A DNA stretch of 64,000 nt from Clostridium sp. TW13 (GCF_024345225.1 NZ_BROD01000001.1:248001-312000), one strand, 5' to 3'. Positions 1-10,179 are shown, counted from the first letter of the stretch. Program-made: numbers and translations. Notes: generated from the sequence alone by a model not told the origin.

Positions 1-1781
1 TAACAGCAGAAGATGATTTTACTTTAGATGAAAAAGCAAATGCTGTTATGCTTACAGATGCAGGTGTAGCTAAGGCAGAAAAAGCTTTTGGAGTTGAAAA
101 TTATGCTGATGCTGAGAATATGGAACTTCAACATTATTTAACTCAAGCATTAAAAGCAAATTACATGATGAAGCTAGATAAAGACTACATGGTTAAAGAT
201 GGAGAAGTTATAATTGTAGATGAGTTTACAGGAAGACTAATGGAAGGTAGAAGATACTCTGATGGTTTACATCAAGCTATTGAAGCTAAAGAGGGTGTAA
301 AGGTAGAAAGAGAATCTAAAACTTTAGCTACAATTACATTCCAAAATTATTTTAGAATGTATAAAAAATTAGCAGGTATGACTGGTACAGCTTTAACAGA
401 AGAAAATGAATTTAGAGAAATTTATGGATTGGATGTTATAGTAATTCCTACGCATAGACCAGTTGTCAGAACTGATTTACCAGACTTAATCTATACAACT
501 CAACGTGGTAAATTAAATGCTATTGTTGATGATATAGCTGAAACAAATAAGAAAGGTCAACCGGTTCTAGTTGGTACTACAAGTATTGAAAAGTCAGAAG
601 CTTTATCAAAATTACTTAGTAAAAAGGGCGTTAAGCATAGAGTTTTAAATGCTAAATTCCATGAACAGGAAGCAGATATTATATCTCATGCAGGAGAACT
701 TGGGACTGTTACAATAGCTACTAACATGGCTGGTAGAGGTACTGATATTAAACTTGGTGAAGGTGTAGTAGAAGTTGGAGGACTTAAGATTATAGGTACT
801 GAAAGACATGAGTCTAGAAGAATAGATAATCAGCTTAGAGGACGTTCAGGACGTCAAGGAGATCCAGGTGAATCAAGATTCTATATTTCTTTAGAAGATG
901 ATTTAATGAGAATATTTGGTGGAGAAAGACTACAAGGTATTATTGGAAGCGGATTGGCTGAAGATGAAGCTATAGAAAGTAAGATGGTTACTAAATCTAT
1001 AGAGAATGCTCAAAAGAAGGTTGAAGGAAATAACTTTGATGTAAGAAAGACTTTACTTGGATATGATGATGTTATGAATAAGCAAAGAGAAGTTATATAT
1101 AGACAAAGATCTCAAGTACTTGAAGGTGAAAACTTAAAGGATCAAGTTCAAGGAATGGTTGAAGATATAATTGATTTTGCAGTAGATTCACATGTTACAG
1201 GTGTAGAGGATACCTTTAAGCAAGAATTGAAAAATTTAGTGGATTATTTAGAAGATATCTGTATCCCAGAAGGAATAGTAACAGTTGAAGAACTTGAAAA
1301 GATGCAAAAGAATGAAATGAAATCAAGATTCTTATCAGTTGCAAAAGAAGTTTATGCAGCAAAGGAAGCAGACTTTGGAGAAGAACAACTTAGAGAAATT
1401 GAAAGAGTAGTAATGCTTAAAGTTGTTGATACAAAGTGGATGGATAATATAGATGATATGGATCATCTAAAACAAGGAATAGGACTTAGAGCATATAAGC
1501 AACAAGATCCAACACAAGCATATCAATTTGAAGGTAGTGCTATGTTTGATGAAATGATACAAAATATTAAGACTGAAACAGTTAAAATGTTGTATCACGT
1601 TCAAATAGAGCATGCTCCTGAAAGAGAAAGAGTTGTAGAAGAAACTTCAACAAACTATGGTGATGATGGAAGCACAAAGAAAAAACCTATAAAGAAGGAA
1701 GACAAAATAGGAAGAAATGATTTGTGTCCATGTGGCAGTGGTAAGAAGTATAAGAATTGCCATGGAAGAGAAGTATTATAA
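1..1781 (+). CDS. secA: Protein translocase ATPase SecA, 5' end cut by window
   Basis: SecA is the ATP-driven motor that pushes unfolded preproteins through SecYEG at the inner face of the membrane. The reading frame is open from base 3, so the gene starts before the window and roughly the first 240 of about 835 residues are missing. Visible parts include the VDEFTGR segment near base 220, the second RecA-like domain with [13 protein letters not shown] near base 725 and the Q-rich [11 protein letters not shown] helicase motif near base 840. The last 20 or so residues form the zinc-binding tail [13 protein letters not shown] strong terminator follows at once. prfB lies next, the usual Firmicutes order. 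Confidence 0.98.
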   Translation, partial: TAEDDFTLDEKANAVMLTDAGVAKAEKAFGVENYADAENMELQHYLTQALKANYMMKLDKDYMVKDGEVIIVDEFTGRLMEGRRYSDGLHQAIEAKEGVKVERESKTLATITFQNYFRMYKKLAGMTGTALTEENEFREIYGLDVIVIPTHRPVVRTDLPDLIYTTQRGKLNAIVDDIAETNKKGQPVLVGTTSIEKSEALSKLLSKKGVKHRVLNAKFHEQEADIISHAGELGTVTIATNMAGRGTDIKLGEGVVEVGGLKIIGTERHESRRIDNQLRGRSGRQGDPGESRFYISLEDDLMRIFGGERLQGIIGSGLAEDEAIESKMVTKSIENAQKKVEGNNFDVRKTLLGYDDVMNKQREVIYRQRSQVLEGENLKDQVQGMVEDIIDFAVDSHVTGVEDTFKQELKNLVDYLEDICIPEGIVTVEELEKMQKNEMKSRFLSVAKEVYAAKEADFGEEQLREIERVVMLKVVDTKWMDNIDDMDHLKQGIGLRAYKQQDPTQAYQFEGSAMFDEMIQNIKTETVKMLYHVQIEHAPERERVVEETSTNYGDDGSTKKKPIKKEDKIGRNDLCPCGSGKKYKNCHGREVL

Positions 1782-1785
1782 AAAT

Positions 1786-1809
1786 AAAAAAGGGCTTAGC
1801 CCTTTTTTT
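1786..1809 (+). terminator. Rho-independent terminator after secA
   Basis: The stem AAAAAGGGC / GCCCTTTTT with loop TTA is followed by a T-run, five bases after the secA stop codon. Confidence 0.9.
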
Positions 1810-1891
1810 ATTGCAAAATAATTAGGGATATTTTTTTAATTTAGTGTTACAATGTTAATATTGGTTATAATAAATTAAATGAGGTGATAAT

Positions 1892-2999
1892 ATGTTGCTT
1901 GAAATTGAAAATCAAATTAGCAAGCTTAAGAACATAGAGCAAACATTAGAAGAAATGAGGGATTCACTTTGACATTTCAGCTATAGAAAAGAAAGTATCT
2001 GAGCTGGAATTTAAAATGCAAGAACCAGAGTTTTGGAATGATGCCAATGCTGCAACTGAAATTACAAAGCAAACAAAGCAACTAAAGGATAAGGTTCAAA
2101 GGTATAAGGATCTTTTTCAAAGAATAGAGGATGTTCAAGTTTTGGCTGAGATTTCTGAAGAGGATGATTCTGAAACAAATAAAGAAATTCTTGAAGAAAT
2201 AAATAATATCATTTCAGAGGTTGAACAATTTAAGATAGAAACCATGTTATCAGGAGCATATGATAGCAACAATGCTATAGTAACCTTCCATACTGGAGTT
2301 GGTGGAGCTGATGCGAATGATTGGACAGAGATGTTATTCAGAATGTATCTGCGCTATTGTGAGAAAAAAGGTTATGATGTGGAGGTAATAGAAAACCTAC
2401 CTGGTGATGAAGCTGGTATAAAAAGTGCTACAATAAAGGTTAAAGGAATTTATGCTTATGGATATTTGAAAGCTGAGAAGGGAATTCATAGACTTGTAAG
2501 AATTTCACCTTTTAATGCTAATGGAAAGCGACAAACATCTTTTGCATCAATAGAAGTATTGCCTGAGCTTACTAAAGATCAAGATATTGAAATAAATCCT
2601 GTAGATTTAAGAATTGATACCTATAGATCTAGTGGAGCTGGTGGGCAACATGTAAATAAGACTGAATCTGCAATTAGAATTACCCACATTCCAACAGGTA
2701 TAGTTGTAAGTTGCCAAAACGAAAGAAGTCAATATTCTAATAAAGATACCGCAATGGAAATGCTAAAATCTAAACTCATAGAATTAAAAGAAAGAGCACA
2801 TAAGGAAAAGATAGAAGACTTAACTGGAGAGTTAAAGGATATGGGCTGGGGAAGTCAGATAAGATCTTATGTATTTCATCCTTACTCTATGGTTAAGGAT
2901 CATAGAACTTTAGTTGAAACATCCAATGTGACTGCAGTTATGGATGGAGATATAGATTTATTTATAATTGCATTTTTGAAGAGTCAAAATTCTTTATAA
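1892..2999 (+). CDS. prfB: Peptide chain release factor 2, with programmed +1 frameshift
   Basis: RF2 releases the peptide at UGA and UAA codons on the ribosome. Translation starts at ATG 1892, after GAGGTGATAA, and reads 26 codons to an in-frame TGA at 1970-1972. The site CTT-TGA-C at 1967-1973 is the classical autoregulatory slip site, and a Shine-Dalgarno-like AGGGA lies just upstream at 1958-1962. Skipping one T continues the protein in the frame ending at 2999, giving about 368 residues, the family's normal length. The SPF anticodon-like motif is near base 2505 and the catalytic GGQ is encoded at 2640-2648. A naive caller would give only the second frame from 2016. Confidence 0.97.
1967..1973 (+). 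promoter_or_regulatory. RF2 programmed +1 frameshift site
   Basis: CTTTGAC places a UGA codon at the slip point. When RF2 is scarce the ribosome pauses and shifts +1, so RF2 limits its own synthesis. The stimulatory AGGGA stands five bases upstream. Confidence 0.95.
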
Positions 3000-3201
3000 A
3001 TTAAGCAATGGCTAAGTAATAATATATGTAATTAAGAACTTTAAATTTAGAATAAAAACCGTACAGAGTTAAATTAAATTGTCTATAAGAGGTTTTTACA
3101 AGAAATATGTTTGATTTTTGGATTTTTTTATGATAATCTATAATAGTTCTATAAAAACATTGTTTATTTTTTAACTATATATAATGATTATGGAGGAAAA
3201 T

Positions 3202-3864
3202 ATGAAAGAAATTAACTTGAAATTATTCTTAAAGAAATTTATATTTTTCTTTGTAGGTCTTTGGATAATACAACTTGGAGTGGCTCTTTTCCTAGGTGCC
3301 AATATAGGATCAGATCCATTTACAGTATTTACTCAAGGACTTTCAAAGGTAGTGGGTGTTACTCCAGGACAAAGTAACATGATTATAACAGGAGTATTAT
3401 TTGTTATATTAGCAATAATAGACAGAACTTATATAAATATAGGAACATTTTTATCAGTTCTTTTAGCAGGACAATTTATTGATTTAAGCGTAAAAATGGT
3501 ATCAGTGATTCCATTTAAAGACCTTGGACTAATAGTTAACTGTTTAGTTTTAGTAGTTGGATGTATAATAATTGGAATAGGTTTTTCAATATTAAAAGCT
3601 TCTAATTTAGGAGTTGCACCTAATGATGTACTTGTGCTTATGTTAGTTGATAAAACTAAAGTAGAATATCGTTGGGTTAGAATGACATATGATGTACTAG
3701 TTTTTGTAGTAGGATTTTTCCTTGGTGGAGTAGTTGGTGTAGGTACAATAATAGTAGCTGGACTGACAGGCCCATGTATTCAATTCTTTATGCCTAAACT
3801 TGAAAAGGTTGTTAAGGCAATATTAAAAGAAGAAACAGAAACAGGTTTGAAAAAATCTGCTTAA
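3202..3864 (+). CDS. YczE/YitT-family integral membrane protein
   Basis: This is a protein of about 220 residues with around five hydrophobic segments. It resembles the YczE/YyaS/YitT membrane proteins, whose transport or regulatory role is poorly defined. The pattern is a first membrane helix followed by LGANIGSDPFTVFTQGLS, and a later internal echo, ASNLGVAPNDVLVLML. I chose ATG 3202 because GGAGG at 3192-3196 is correctly spaced for it; an upstream ATG at 3184 overlaps that site. It stands alone between prfB and tex, with a terminator after it. The substrate cannot be read from the sequence. Confidence 0.75.
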   Translation: MKEINLKLFLKKFIFFFVGLWIIQLGVALFLGANIGSDPFTVFTQGLSKVVGVTPGQSNMIITGVLFVILAIIDRTYINIGTFLSVLLAGQFIDLSVKMVSVIPFKDLGLIVNCLVLVVGCIIIGIGFSILKASNLGVAPNDVLVLMLVDKTKVEYRWVRMTYDVLVFVVGFFLGGVVGVGTIIVAGLTGPCIQFFMPKLEKVVKAILKEETETGLKKSA

Positions 3865-3925
3865 GATTAAGTTATAGATAACAATGGATAAATAGATGAA
3901 TTACTATAGTATGAAAATACTTTTA

Positions 3926-3974
3926 AGAGAGATGTTTTTAGGTGATACACCTAAATGCATCTCTTGATTTTTTA
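3926..3974 (+). terminator. Terminator-like hairpin downstream of the YczE-type gene
   Basis: AAGAGA...TTTAGGTG pairs with CACCTAAA...TCTCTT around the loop ATA, and the stem is followed by GATTTTTTT. Confidence 0.75.
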
Positions 3975-4086
3975 TGACAATAATAATAATAAATTTTATA
4001 TAGAACTAAGGAAGATAAACCTTATTTGCAATAAATATGATAAGCATTATAATAAGAAATAGACATTTAAATTTTAGGAGGCCTTT

Positions 4087-6246
4087 ATGGAAAAGATAAT
4101 AGAGATATTAGCAAAAGAATTAGAAATAAGAGTAAGTCAAGTAGAGAATGTAATTAAACTGCTTGATGATGGAAATACAGTCCCTTTTATAGCTAGATAT
4201 AGAAAGGAACAAACTGGTGGATTAAGTGATGATGTACTAAGAAAATTATTTGAGAGATTAACATATTTAAGAAACCTAGAAGGAAGAAAAGAAGATGTAA
4301 CAAGGCTTATAGAGGAGCAAGGAAAGCTTACAGATGAGTTATCAAAAGCTATAAATAATGCTAAAACATTAACTGAAATTGAAGATTTGTATAGACCATA
4401 TAAGCAAAAGAAAAGAACAAGAGCTACTATAGCTGTGGAAAAGGGATTATCACCATTAGCAGAATTAATATATTCAGCAGAATTTAAAGGTGATATAGAA
4501 AGTGAAGTACAAAAATATATAGATGAAGAAAAGGGTGTTAACTCCAAAGAGGAAGCATTGGCTGGAGCTATGGATATAATAAGTGAAAAGATATCTGATG
4601 AAGCAAGCTTTAGAAAGTACATTAGGGAGATTGTTCAAAGAGAAGGAATTATAGAAACAAAAGGTGGAAGCGATGAACCAACCCCATATGAAATGTATTA
4701 TGAATATAGTGAAGCTGTAAGAAATATTCCTTCTCATAGAATTCTTGCTATTAACAGAGGGGAAAAAGAAAAAGTTCTATCAGTTAAAGTAACGGCTCCA
4801 GAAGATAAACTAATTCAATATTTATTAAATAAGTGTTTAAAAGGTAATGAAGTTACTGATAAATATGTTGAGTTATCAGTTAGAGATTCGTTTAAGAGAC
4901 TTATCTATCCATCAATAGAAAGAGAAATAAGAAGTGAGCTTACTGATATAGGAGAAGAAGGGGCTATAAATATATTTAAGGCTAATCTTAAAGCATTACT
5001 AATGCAATCACCTATAAAAGGTAAGGTGGTTATGGGATATGATCCTGGTTTTAGAACAGGCTGTAAGGTTGCTGTTTTGGATGATACAGGAAAGTTTTTA
5101 GAGAAGGCTACAGTTTATCCTACTGTACCAAAGAGTGATGTGGAAGGGACTGTGAAAACTCTAAAAGAATTAATTTATAAATATGATGTAGATGTTATTT
5201 CTTTAGGAAATGGTACAGCAAGCAGAGAATCAGAGGAAGTAATAGCTAGAATTTTAAGTGAAGTCAAAAGAGAAAAGGGCAAGGAAATATACTATGTAAT
5301 AGTTTCAGAGGCTGGGGCATCAGTATACTCAGCGTCAGAACTTGCAGCAAAGGAATATCCTGATTTAGATGTAACCATAAGAGGAGCAATATCTATAGGA
5401 AGAAGACTGCAAGACCCACTAGCTGAACTTGTGAAGATTGATCCAAAGTCTATAGGGGTAGGACAGTATCAACATGATGTAACTCCAAAGAAGCTGGATG
5501 AATCATTAAAAGGAATAGTTGAAGACTGTGTTAATAATGTAGGAGTAGATTTAAATGTAGCAACTCCATCTTTACTTAGTTATATAGCAGGTATTAACCC
5601 ATCTATTGCAGCAAACGTTGTAGCTTATAGAGAAGAAAATGGCAAATTTAAGAACCGAAAAGAATTGTTAAAAGTAAAGAGACTTGGACAAAAAGCTTTT
5701 GAGCAATGTGCTGGTTTCTTAAGGGTTGCTGAAAGTAATGAAATATTAGATAATACTTCTGTTCATCCAGAATCTTATGATGCTACTAAACAACTTATCA
5801 ACAAATTAGGGTATAGCGAAGAAGATATAAGAAATGGAGCTATACAAAGTATTGATGCTAAAGTAAATGAACTTGGCATTAAAAAGTTGTCAGAGGAACT
5901 ATCAATTGGTGAACTTACCCTTAAAGATATAATAAAAGAACTTAAGAAGCCAGGAAGAGATCCAAGAGAAGAACTTCCAAAACCAATACTAAAATCCGGT
6001 GTTTTAGATATTAAAGACTTAAAACCAGGCATGATGTTAATGGGGACTGTAAGAAATGTTTCTGATTTTGGTGCTTTTGTAGATATTGGAGTTCATCAAG
6101 ATGGATTGGTGCATAAAAGTCAAATGGCAGATAGATTTGTTAAACATCCATTAGATATAGTGAGTGTAGGCGACATCATTGAAGTAAGAGTGCTCGAAAT
6201 TGATGAAAAAAGACATAGAATAGCATTATCAATGAAGAAGGAATAA
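4087..6246 (+). CDS. tex: Tex family RNA-binding transcription accessory protein
   Basis: Tex is a cytoplasmic nucleic-acid-binding protein related to eukaryotic Spt6, linked to transcription and RNA handling. The 719 residues match the usual length. The order is an N-terminal helical Tex region (about 1-190), a YqgF/RNase H-like fold near 315-450 with YDPGFRTGCKVAVLD, a helix-hairpin-helix stretch (INPSIAANVVAYREENG) near 500-560, and a C-terminal S1 domain from about 640 (GTVRNVSDFGAFVDIGVHQD). AGGAGG stands just before ATG 4087. It appears monocistronic. Confidence 0.95.
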   Translation: MEKIIEILAKELEIRVSQVENVIKLLDDGNTVPFIARYRKEQTGGLSDDVLRKLFERLTYLRNLEGRKEDVTRLIEEQGKLTDELSKAINNAKTLTEIEDLYRPYKQKKRTRATIAVEKGLSPLAELIYSAEFKGDIESEVQKYIDEEKGVNSKEEALAGAMDIISEKISDEASFRKYIREIVQREGIIETKGGSDEPTPYEMYYEYSEAVRNIPSHRILAINRGEKEKVLSVKVTAPEDKLIQYLLNKCLKGNEVTDKYVELSVRDSFKRLIYPSIEREIRSELTDIGEEGAINIFKANLKALLMQSPIKGKVVMGYDPGFRTGCKVAVLDDTGKFLEKATVYPTVPKSDVEGTVKTLKELIYKYDVDVISLGNGTASRESEEVIARILSEVKREKGKEIYYVIVSEAGASVYSASELAAKEYPDLDVTIRGAISIGRRLQDPLAELVKIDPKSIGVGQYQHDVTPKKLDESLKGIVEDCVNNVGVDLNVATPSLLSYIAGINPSIAANVVAYREENGKFKNRKELLKVKRLGQKAFEQCAGFLRVAESNEILDNTSVHPESYDATKQLINKLGYSEEDIRNGAIQSIDAKVNELGIKKLSEELSIGELTLKDIIKELKKPGRDPREELPKPILKSGVLDIKDLKPGMMLMGTVRNVSDFGAFVDIGVHQDGLVHKSQMADRFVKHPLDIVSVGDIIEVRVLEIDEKRHRIALSMKKE

Positions 6247-6303
6247 TAGATTAGAGGTCTAATAAGTAAGCTTCATTAAAAGTATTGATTTATACATTTT
6301 TAT

Positions 6304-6330
6304 TCAAGGAATAACAGTTTTCTCCGATAT
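6304..6330 (+). promoter_or_regulatory. Candidate SigD (FliA-type) promoter for the first PocR chemoreceptor
   Basis: TCAA at 6304-6307, a 15-base spacer and TCCGATAT at 6323-6330 fit the motility sigma consensus TAAA-N15-GCCGATAT. It lies 33 bases before the start codon of a chemotaxis-type gene, which fits its known regulon. Confidence 0.55.
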
Positions 6331-6362
6331 ATTACTCATAAAAGGGTAAGGAGGAATTAATT

Positions 6363-7409
6363 ATGATAAGTATACGTGAGGATAATACTGTAGATCTAGA
6401 AAAGTTGGAGATTAAGGATGTAATAGATATAGAACTATTACAAAGATTTCAAGACAATTTTGCTATAGGAATTAACTGCGCTAGTGTTACAGTAGATGCA
6501 AAAGGGCAGCCAGTAACAAAACCTAGTTCTTATACAAACTATTGCCTTAATCTTGTTCAGTCAACCCAAAAGGGTAGTGATAGGTGTGCTGCATCTCATC
6601 ATAGAATGGGAGAAGAAGCAGCAAGGCTTGGAAAACCTTATGTAGGATTGTGTCATGCTGGGCTTGTAGATTTTGCAGCTCCTATTATTGTAGAAGGAAA
6701 ACTTTTAGGTACAGTTTTAGGTGGCCAAATGCACACTGAAGAAGTTGACAGACAAAGTTTTATTGAAATTGCTAATGAAATAGATGTAGATTCTAAAGTT
6801 ATGGCAGATGCAGCGGAAGAAGTAGGAAGAACTCATATGGAAAATATAGAAGCTGCTGCAGATGTATTGTTTGCTATAGTGAATTCTTTTGCTAAAAATG
6901 GATATAATGAAATTAAACTAAAGACTTTATCAAAGAGATTAAGCAATAATTTTATGCAAGTATCAGCTTCTATAGAGGAACTTTCAGCATCAGCAGCGGA
7001 TATAAGTTCTCAGCAAGAGCAGTTAAACGAAGCAATATCTGAAGTTGGTGCAATTACTGATCAAATTAATTCTATTCTTGATGCTATAAAGAATATAGCA
7101 AATCAAACAAAGATGCTAGGATTAAATGCTTCAATTGAAGCAGCTCGTGCAGGAGAAGTAGGAAAAGGATTTGCAGTAGTTGCATCTGAAATAAAGAAGT
7201 TATCTGAAAACTCTAAGGAAACAGCAAATGAAATAGCTAAATTAACTAATACAATACAAGAATCCGTTAAAAGCACTATGAAAAATTCACAAACTACATT
7301 AGAAACTACAAAAGAACAATCTAAAGCTATGGAAGAAGTGAATATGAATATTCAAGATTCAGTACACATCGCAGATCAGCTAGATAATATTGTTGAGGGT
7401 GTGAATTAA
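6363..7409 (+). CDS. Soluble PocR-domain methyl-accepting chemotaxis protein (copy 1)
   Basis: This is a 348-residue cytoplasmic sensor with no membrane segment or signal peptide. Residues about 15-165 form a PocR-type ligand domain, with the cysteine-containing motifs [29 protein letters not shown] and [14 protein letters not shown]. These domains are thought to bind small organic ligands or metals. Residues about 185-345 are the MCP signalling coiled coil, with the CheA/CheW-contacting tip [26 protein letters not shown] precedes ATG 6363. A strong terminator follows, so the gene is its own unit. The next gene is a close paralogue. Confidence 0.9.
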   Translation: MISIREDNTVDLEKLEIKDVIDIELLQRFQDNFAIGINCASVTVDAKGQPVTKPSSYTNYCLNLVQSTQKGSDRCAASHHRMGEEAARLGKPYVGLCHAGLVDFAAPIIVEGKLLGTVLGGQMHTEEVDRQSFIEIANEIDVDSKVMADAAEEVGRTHMENIEAAADVLFAIVNSFAKNGYNEIKLKTLSKRLSNNFMQVSASIEELSASAADISSQQEQLNEAISEVGAITDQINSILDAIKNIANQTKMLGLNASIEAARAGEVGKGFAVVASEIKKLSENSKETANEIAKLTNTIQESVKSTMKNSQTTLETTKEQSKAMEEVNMNIQDSVHIADQLDNIVEGVN

Positions 7410-7445
7410 AACACTTTAAAAAAGAATATTTACATAGTTTTTTAT

Positions 7446-7482
7446 AAAAGTCCCTGATATATTTAATATATCAGGGACTTTT
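7446..7482. terminator. Strong symmetrical terminator between the PocR receptors
   Basis: A 17-base stem (AAAAGTCCCTGATATAT with its complement) closes on a short loop with T-runs at the right flank. Confidence 0.9.
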
Positions 7483-7544
7483 ATGCAAAGATTAATATAA
7501 GAATTTTTGTGTTTAAATATAGAATGAATAGATAGATATATAAT

Positions 7545-7551
7545 GTCGAAA
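7545..7551 (+). promoter_or_regulatory. Candidate Spo0A box
   Basis: TGTCGAA matches the Spo0A-box core exactly. It lies about 50 bases upstream of the -35 of the second PocR receptor. A 7-base match can be chance, so this is only a candidate. Confidence 0.35.
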
Positions 7552-7600
7552 AAAATACTTGTATACATGTACAAATTTGAAATTTACCATAAAAAATTAA

Positions 7601-7629
7601 ATGACATTAAAGAAATGGTGTATTATAAT
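7601..7629 (+). promoter_or_regulatory. SigA-type promoter for the second PocR receptor
   Basis: ATGACA at 7601-7606, 17 bases and TATAAT at 7624-7629 make a good housekeeping promoter about 45 bases before the start codon. The first copy instead shows a SigD-like promoter. Confidence 0.65.
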
Positions 7630-7674
7630 TAAGTTAGATTTGTACGATTATAAATAAAGCGGGGGGAACTTATT

Positions 7675-8721
7675 ATGATACATATTTTAGAAGATAATAC
7701 GATCGACATGGACAAGCTAGAAATAACAGACATTATAGATATAGAATTATTACAAAGATTTCAAGATAACTTTGCTGTAGGAATTAATTGTGCTAGTGTT
7801 ACAGTAGACAAAAATGGTAAACCAGTAACTAAGCCAAGTTCTTACACAAAGTTTTGTGACAGATTTGTACATTCAACTAAAAAAGGAGATGACAGATGTG
7901 CTGCATCCCATAATAGGATGGGAGAAGAGGCAGCTAGAACTGGTAAACCATACGTAGGTTTTTGCCATGCAGGGCTTATTGATTTTGCAGCACCTATTAT
8001 TGTAGAAGGAAAGCTCTTAGGAACTGTTTTAGGTGGACAAATGCTTACAGAAAAGCCTGATAGACAAACTTACATACAAATTGGAAATGAGATAGATGTA
8101 AATGCTGAAGCTATGGCAGATGCAGCAGAGCAAGTAAAAATTACTCAAATGAAGAATATAGAAGCGGCAGCAGATGTATTATTTATAATAGCAAATTCTT
8201 TTGCTAAGAATGGTTTTAATGAAATAAAGTTAAAAACATTATCAAAGAGATTAAGCAATAACTTTATGCAAGTATCAGCATCTATAGAAGAACTTTCAGC
8301 GTCAGCAGCAGATATAAGTGCTCAACAAGAGCAATTAAATGAATCTATATCTGAAGTTGGAGCAATTACTGATGAAATTAATTCTATTCTTGATGCTATA
8401 AAAAATATAGCAAATCAAACAAAGATGTTAGGATTAAATGCTTCAATTGAGGCAGCTCGTGCTGGAGAAGTAGGAAAAGGATTTGCAGTAGTTGCATCTG
8501 AAATAAAGAAGTTATCTGAAAATTCAAAGGAAACAGCGAATGAGATTGCTAAATTAACTAACACTATCCAAGAATCTGTTAAAGGGACCATGAAAAATTC
8601 ACAAAGTACATTAGAAACTACAAAAGAGCAGTCTAAAGCTATGGAAGAAGTGAATATGAATATCCAAGATTCAGTGCACATTGCTGACCAGTTAGATAAT
8701 ATGGTCGATAACATGAGATAA
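7675..8721 (+). CDS. Soluble PocR-domain methyl-accepting chemotaxis protein (copy 2)
   Basis: This tandem paralogue of the gene at 6363 also has 348 residues, the same domain order and no membrane helix. The signalling half (about 185-345) is nearly identical to copy 1. The PocR half differs more, for example [20 protein letters not shown] against [20 protein letters not shown]. This suggests one conserved output with shifted ligand preference, which is inference. The start ATG follows GCGGGGGGAAC. It ends shortly before the riboflavin leader. Both proteins should sit in cytoplasmic or polar receptor arrays with CheA/CheW, none of which is in the window. Confidence 0.9.
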   Translation: MIHILEDNTIDMDKLEITDIIDIELLQRFQDNFAVGINCASVTVDKNGKPVTKPSSYTKFCDRFVHSTKKGDDRCAASHNRMGEEAARTGKPYVGFCHAGLIDFAAPIIVEGKLLGTVLGGQMLTEKPDRQTYIQIGNEIDVNAEAMADAAEQVKITQMKNIEAAADVLFIIANSFAKNGFNEIKLKTLSKRLSNNFMQVSASIEELSASAADISAQQEQLNESISEVGAITDEINSILDAIKNIANQTKMLGLNASIEAARAGEVGKGFAVVASEIKKLSENSKETANEIAKLTNTIQESVKGTMKNSQSTLETTKEQSKAMEEVNMNIQDSVHIADQLDNMVDNMR

Positions 8722-8757
8722 ATGGTGGACATTGAAGCATATTAATACAAAACAAGC

Positions 8758-8786
8758 TTGTACAAATTTATTTTTTGTTGTATAAT
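8758..8786 (+). promoter_or_regulatory. SigA promoter of the ribU leader
   Basis: TTGTAC at 8758-8763, a 17-base spacer and TATAAT at 8781-8786 lie about 20 bases before the FMN aptamer. Confidence 0.75.
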
Positions 8787-8802
8787 TTAAGAAAAGTTAA
8801 TA

Positions 8803-8916
8803 GATATCTTCAGGGCGGAGTGTAAGTCTCCACCGGTGGTAAAGCCCACGAGCAATTAATTGCATGATTCGGTGTAATTCCGAAGCCGACAGTATAGTCT
8901 GGATGAAAGAAGATGA
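8803..8916 (+). ncRNA. FMN riboswitch (RFN element) aptamer
   Basis: Conserved blocks of the RFN element are present in order: ATCTTCAGGGCGGAGTG, CTCCACCGGTGGTAAAGCCC, ACGAGC, GATTCGGTGTAATTCCG, AAGCCGACAGTATAGTC and GGATGAAAGAAGAT. FMN binding should favour the downstream terminator and switch off ribU. Confidence 0.95.
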
Positions 8917-8951
8917 TGAATAAGTATAATTTGTACAGTTATTCTGACGTA

Positions 8952-8990
8952 TAACCCCTGATGTATTTTCGTATATCAGGGGTTTATTTT
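8952..8990 (+). terminator. Expression-platform terminator of the FMN riboswitch
   Basis: AACCCCTGATGTA pairs with TATATCAGGGGTT and is followed by TTTATTTT. It stands between aptamer and ribU, as expected for transcription attenuation. Confidence 0.85.
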
Positions 8991-9071
8991 ATGAAATAAT
9001 ATAAAATAATTCTTTAAGGTTTTTTGAGAAGATAATTCTATTAACTATCAAATAATCAGGAGGAATGAATA

Positions 9072-9647
9072 ATGAAAAAGAACAACACAAATACTATGGT
9101 AAAAATAGGAGTGTTTACAGCAGTGGCAGTAGTGCTTATGTATTTTAGCTTTCCACTACCTATATTTCCAGCTTTCTTAAGATTTGATTTTAGTGATATG
9201 CCAGCACTTATAGGAAGTTTTGCCTTAGGTCCAGTAGCAGGGGTACTCATAGAATTATTAAAGAATGTAATAAATGTAGTTATCAAAGGGTCTTATAGTA
9301 TGTTAATTGGAGAATTTGCTAATTTTGCTGTAGGAGCTGTTTGGGTTTTTACTGCAGGATACATTTATAAGAAAAATAAAACAAAGAAGATGGCAGTAAT
9401 GTCTTTATTAGTATCAGTTGTTGTAATGTCTGTATTTGGATCATTGCTAAACTATTTTGTACTTTTACCAATGTACACAAAGGCATTTCATATGGAGTTT
9501 GGAAACTTAGCAGTTTATGCATCTACAGTAATGCTACCATTTAACTTACTAAAAGGTGCAATTACTTCAATAGTTACTTTCCCATTATATAAAGCAGTAT
9601 CAGTTGCTTTAAAGTTAGAAGCACCAGCAAAAAAAATTATGGGGTAA
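9072..9647 (+). CDS. ribU: Riboflavin ECF transporter substrate-binding subunit RibU
   Basis: RibU is the membrane S-component that binds riboflavin and works with the shared EcfA/EcfA'/EcfT energising module, whose genes are not in this window. The 191 residues have about five to six hydrophobic segments and the family pattern FPLPIFPAFLRFDFSDMPAL near residues 27-45. A long GPVAGVLIELLKNVINVV helix follows. AGGAGG lies before ATG 9072. The upstream FMN riboswitch is direct support for the substrate. It is monocistronic, with a terminator after it. Confidence 0.93.
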   Translation: MKKNNTNTMVKIGVFTAVAVVLMYFSFPLPIFPAFLRFDFSDMPALIGSFALGPVAGVLIELLKNVINVVIKGSYSMLIGEFANFAVGAVWVFTAGYIYKKNKTKKMAVMSLLVSVVVMSVFGSLLNYFVLLPMYTKAFHMEFGNLAVYASTVMLPFNLLKGAITSIVTFPLYKAVSVALKLEAPAKKIMG

Positions 9648-9676
9648 AAAAAGAAAATTTTTAATAATATCATAAG

Positions 9677-9710
9677 CCTCTATTGAATTTATACCAATGG
9701 AGGTTTTTTT
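9677..9710 (+). terminator. Terminator after ribU
   Basis: CCTCTATTG pairs with CAATGGAGG (one G-U pair) and is followed by TTTTTTT. Confidence 0.85.
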
Positions 9711-9867
9711 ATGTCTAATATCCTACTTTTATTAAATATAATTATAGAACTAGTTACAATTGGAGAAACCCATGGAAATGTGACCTTTATATACATAAAG
9801 GAGAATTGTATAATTTATAGAATTTAATAACCTATGAGAAAAATATTATTATGAAGGAGTTTTACAA

Positions 9868-10158
9868 ATGAATACAGGGAATATAATAAACTACATCAAT
9901 GAAAGAGCAGATTTATATCAAGAGGTCTTAAATGAATCAAAAAAAATAGTTAACCAAATTAATTCAAAAGTTAAATATCCATTAGATATTTATGGAGACG
10001 AGCCTTATGTTAAAATAGAAGTAGAAGGATTGGACAAGAAAATTGTTATAAATCCTGTGAAAGTAAAGGCAATAGCTGAGATTACAAATTGTACAATTGA
10101 TGAAGCTATTATTATGTTAATAGAAAAAGAATTAAAATTTGAAGAAGAACAAATATAA
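9868..10158 (+). CDS. Small hypothetical protein, 96 residues
   Basis: I do not recognise a family. It is an acidic soluble protein, with a helical N-terminus (NYINERADLYQEVLNESKK), a central strand-rich part (YVKIEVEGLDKKIVINPVKV) and a C-terminal helix (CTIDEAIIMLIEKELKFEEE). The start ATG follows AAGGAGTTTTACAA. Terminators flank it on both sides, so it is its own transcription unit. It could be a small nucleic-acid or protein-binding regulator, but nothing visible proves that. Confidence 0.7.
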   Translation: MNTGNIINYINERADLYQEVLNESKKIVNQINSKVKYPLDIYGDEPYVKIEVEGLDKKIVINPVKVKAIAEITNCTIDEAIIMLIEKELKFEEEQI

Positions 10159-10179
10159 TAAATAAACAGTGTTGAATAT

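Noticed and set aside
1970-1972. In-frame TGA early in prfB, as if the gene were broken
   Set aside because: It is part of the standard CTTTGAC programmed frameshift, with an upstream AGGGA and an intact second frame.
4137-4737. Minus-strand open frames inside tex
   Set aside because: They lie wholly inside a clear tex gene, have low-complexity Ser/Phe composition and no ribosome sites, so they are shadows.
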